Source of the DNA: Eubacteriales bacterium
GTDB lineage: Bacteria; Bacillota; Clostridia; Lachnospirales; Lachnospiraceae
DNA: 36,395 nt
Direction: 5' to 3'
NCBI GenBank assembly: GCA_030536755.1
Contig: JAUNPJ010000039.1
Span: forward strand, 1-36,395
In this document: in pieces, positions 34,652 to 36,395 of the stretch
Position numbering within the stretch: position 1 is the stretch's first letter
Layout: each line of letters begins with the position of its first letter
Position numbers and translations under genes: made by a program
Notes under the pieces: generated by a model
The model's database searches: none
What the model was told of the DNA's origin: nothing
What the model saw: only the letters and a program-made list of their open reading frames with translations

Positions 34652-35844
34652 TCCGTAATTTTCAGCAGCGTCTCATCGTAATCCTTACCATTCTACTGAG
34701 TCTGATTTTTGTCGGAATTCTTGTTGTATTTAATTATATGAATTATCTGGCAAGCATCTCTCAGCAGACCAGAGAATTTCGCCACACGATAGACAAAGTT
34801 GGTTTGTCTGCTTTCTGCTCCGATACATCCGGCGATTCCCGACTGGATGAACTGGAATATGCAGCGGTGGATGTCAGCTATCCGGGGCAGACTCATATTC
34901 TCTCCAACCATCTTTCCAATGTTTCTGCGGCACAGCTGATGAAATATTGCCGAAAGACGGCTGACAACAATCATTTCAGCGGGCGAATTGATTCTCTTAT
35001 CTATGTCAAAAAAATGCAGGATTACAAAAAAATTCTTATTTTCACCGATACTGCAGAAATTATGGAAAACACCTGGCACATGATACTCCGCTCCGTTGCT
35101 ATTGGTATTTTCGTCATCTTTTTTCTGTTTCTTTTGTCTGTATCTCTTTCCCGCTGGCTGACTTCTCCTGTCATTCAGACTCTGGAATCACAGAAACAGT
35201 TTATTTCCGACGCCAGCCACGAGCTGAAAACACCGCTTACGGTCATCAGTTCGAATGTGGATCTTCTTGAAAAAGAAATCGGAAGCAACACAAGATTGCA
35301 GTACATCCGCCAGGAAACAACCCGGATGAATCATCTGGTGCAGGAAATGCTTGCACTCGTGCGCATGGACAATCATAGAAACGTATATCATACCAAGGTT
35401 TCTTTTTCTCTGTCTCGCACGCTGATGGGCATTGCCCTTCCCTTTGAGAGTGTCGCTTTTGAATATGGAATTTCTCTGGACATTCAGATTGAAGAACATT
35501 TGAATTTTCACGGCAGGGAAGAAGAATTTCAGCAGCTGTTGTCAATTCTGATTGACAATGCCATCCGCTACACTCCTGCCGGAGGCACGATCACGATTAC
35601 AGCCCGCCAGCAGCACCGCAAGATTTATCTTTCTGTAGCAAACACAGGCGAACCCATTCCTCCTCAAATACAGGAGAAAATCTTTGACCGTTTCTTCCGG
35701 GCAGATGAGTCCCGCGAAAATCAGGAAGGGCATCACGGACTGGGACTTGCCATCGCACACTCGATTGTTACACAATACCACGGGAAGATTTCTGTGGAAT
35801 GTAAGGATGGCGTGACTACATTTCTCGTGGTATTGCCAGTGTAG
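34648..35844 (+). CDS. Membrane sensor histidine kinase
   Basis: A 398-residue kinase. Two membrane helices (about 8-30 and 147-169) bound an extracytoplasmic sensor segment of some 115 residues that matches no sensor domain I recognise. The HisKA box is SDASHELKTPLTVISSN with phospho-His H191. The ATPase domain has the N box LIDNAIRYTP (N304), a G1-type box in ANTGEPI, the F box IFDRFFRAD and the G2 box HHGLGLAIA. No HAMP domain is obvious between the second helix and HisKA, though a short linker of about 15 residues follows the helix. It is coupled to the response regulator. The composite repeat starts 7 bases after its stop codon. Confidence 0.95.
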   Translation: MIRNFQQRLIVILTILLSLIFVGILVVFNYMNYLASISQQTREFRHTIDKVGLSAFCSDTSGDSRLDELEYAAVDVSYPGQTHILSNHLSNVSAAQLMKYCRKTADNNHFSGRIDSLIYVKKMQDYKKILIFTDTAEIMENTWHMILRSVAIGIFVIFFLFLLSVSLSRWLTSPVIQTLESQKQFISDASHELKTPLTVISSNVDLLEKEIGSNTRLQYIRQETTRMNHLVQEMLALVRMDNHRNVYHTKVSFSLSRTLMGIALPFESVAFEYGISLDIQIEEHLNFHGREEEFQQLLSILIDNAIRYTPAGGTITITARQQHRKIYLSVANTGEPIPPQIQEKIFDRFFRADESRENQEGHHGLGLAIAHSIVTQYHGKISVECKDGVTTFLVVLPV

Positions 35845-35851
35845 ATACGTC

Positions 35852-36395
35852 AATTCCTGTTTGTAGGGTTGTATGTGCACCGCTTTTCCCGTCACCGGAA
35901 CAGACTACCAACGGCAAGGTTGGGCTTGAGGGTTTCCGAACAGCCATTTGCACAGGGAAGGCTTTCCACATCAAGTGCGATTTCTCCGCTTGTGCAGGCA
36001 ACCTGTTGATTTTCTTGTTTGGCTGCGCCGCCTATAGATTGCTTTTCAAACAAACTCGCGCCCTGCGCTCAAACAGTGTTTTCAAAGCAATCGCTATGCT
36101 CGCCAAGCCTGCGAAAATCTGCCAAAGGTCTGCCCTCACAAGCGGAGAAATCTGCACTTTGATTGTGGAAGGTGATTAATCTGTGCAAATTGTCTGTTCT
36201 ATTTTGTTGGCTGCGCCTTTTGTTGAAAGGTGTACCAGACAGAAGAAACGTGCATCTAAATACACTTCAAACCTGTATCATTTGCGAAAACAAAGGAGTT
36301 TTCCACATGACCGCGCTTGTCCGGGAGGGATACCACCGTACAGGCATTTGGAGGAATTTTCGCAGATTTTTCGAGCATAGCGATTGCTCGCGACG
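35852..36395. repeat. Composite palindromic repeat element, copy B (cut by the window end)
   Basis: This is the same element as at 11078-11893, in the opposite orientation: 35852 onward matches the reverse complement of copy A from 11893 down to about 11291. The end AATTCCTGTTTG, the GTATGTGCACCGCTTT segment, the core GCGCTCAAACAGTG...AAAGCAATCGCTATGCTCG (about 36067-36105) and the GTCCGGGAGGGATACCACC segment are all present. About 210 further bases should lie beyond the window. The linker between arms (about 36240-36290) differs from copy A and lacks the 24-base match to the 3.5-kb element. I see no gene in this stretch. Confidence 0.88.

Noticed and set aside
36183-36380. A 65-residue plus-strand frame in copy B
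   Set aside because: It lies wholly in the repeat and is not kept in the matching part of copy A.

Overview
The window looks like chromosome from a spore-forming, low-to-mid GC Firmicute of the Lachnospiraceae type. The basis is a complete spoIIIAA-AH sporulation operon, a clostridial-type fatty acid synthesis operon with a FabK-type reductase, RBSs close to AGGAGG, and gut-type accessory genes (BspA-like LRR protein, aryl-sulfate sulfotransferase, GH42 and GPH-transporter remnants). I do not assign a species.

Layout. (1) 1-3.4 kb, accessory, minus strand: a one-domain EamA transporter, a HEPN/MNT (HepT/MntA-like) pair, a flavodoxin-fold reductase, then a LacI regulator followed by deletion-fused remnants of a GPH sugar symporter and a GH42 beta-galactosidase, i.e. 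a decayed beta-galactoside operon. (2) 3.5-6.3 kb: a 157-bp hairpin-rich inverted repeat, a cytoplasmic LRR protein and prfC, whose real start is a GTG. (3) 6.3-11.0 kb: spoIIIAA-AH on the minus strand behind a sigma-E-like promoter. (4) 11.08-11.89 kb: an 816-bp composite palindromic repeat. (5) 11.9-16.1 kb: a UvrD-family helicase, gltX and a divergent Sir2-like protein. (6) 16.2-24.6 kb: the FAS operon acpP-fabD-fabG-fabF-accB-fabZ-accC-accDA(fused)-fabK, behind a near-consensus promoter embedded in a perfect 18-bp inverted repeat. (7) 24.6-29.3 kb: a DUF362 protein and a large secreted subtilase in one operon. (8) 29.4-35.8 kb: a 1460-residue lipoprotein carrying two apparently intact aryl-sulfate sulfotransferase modules, divergent from an OmpR/histidine-kinase pair. 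(9) 35.85 kb to the end: a second, inverted copy of the composite repeat, cut by the window edge.

The most unusual items are the composite repeat (two paralogous hairpin arms, placed just after a stop codon in the same gene-relative orientation both times, flanking 24 kb as an inverted pair), the tandem ASST lipoprotein with its adjacent two-component system, the operator-like palindrome over the FAS promoter, the AccD-AccA fusion with an A-rich junction, and the sirtuin with a lost NAD-site motif. Coordinates and motifs were read directly from the sequence. Family names rest on remembered motifs; no database search was run.
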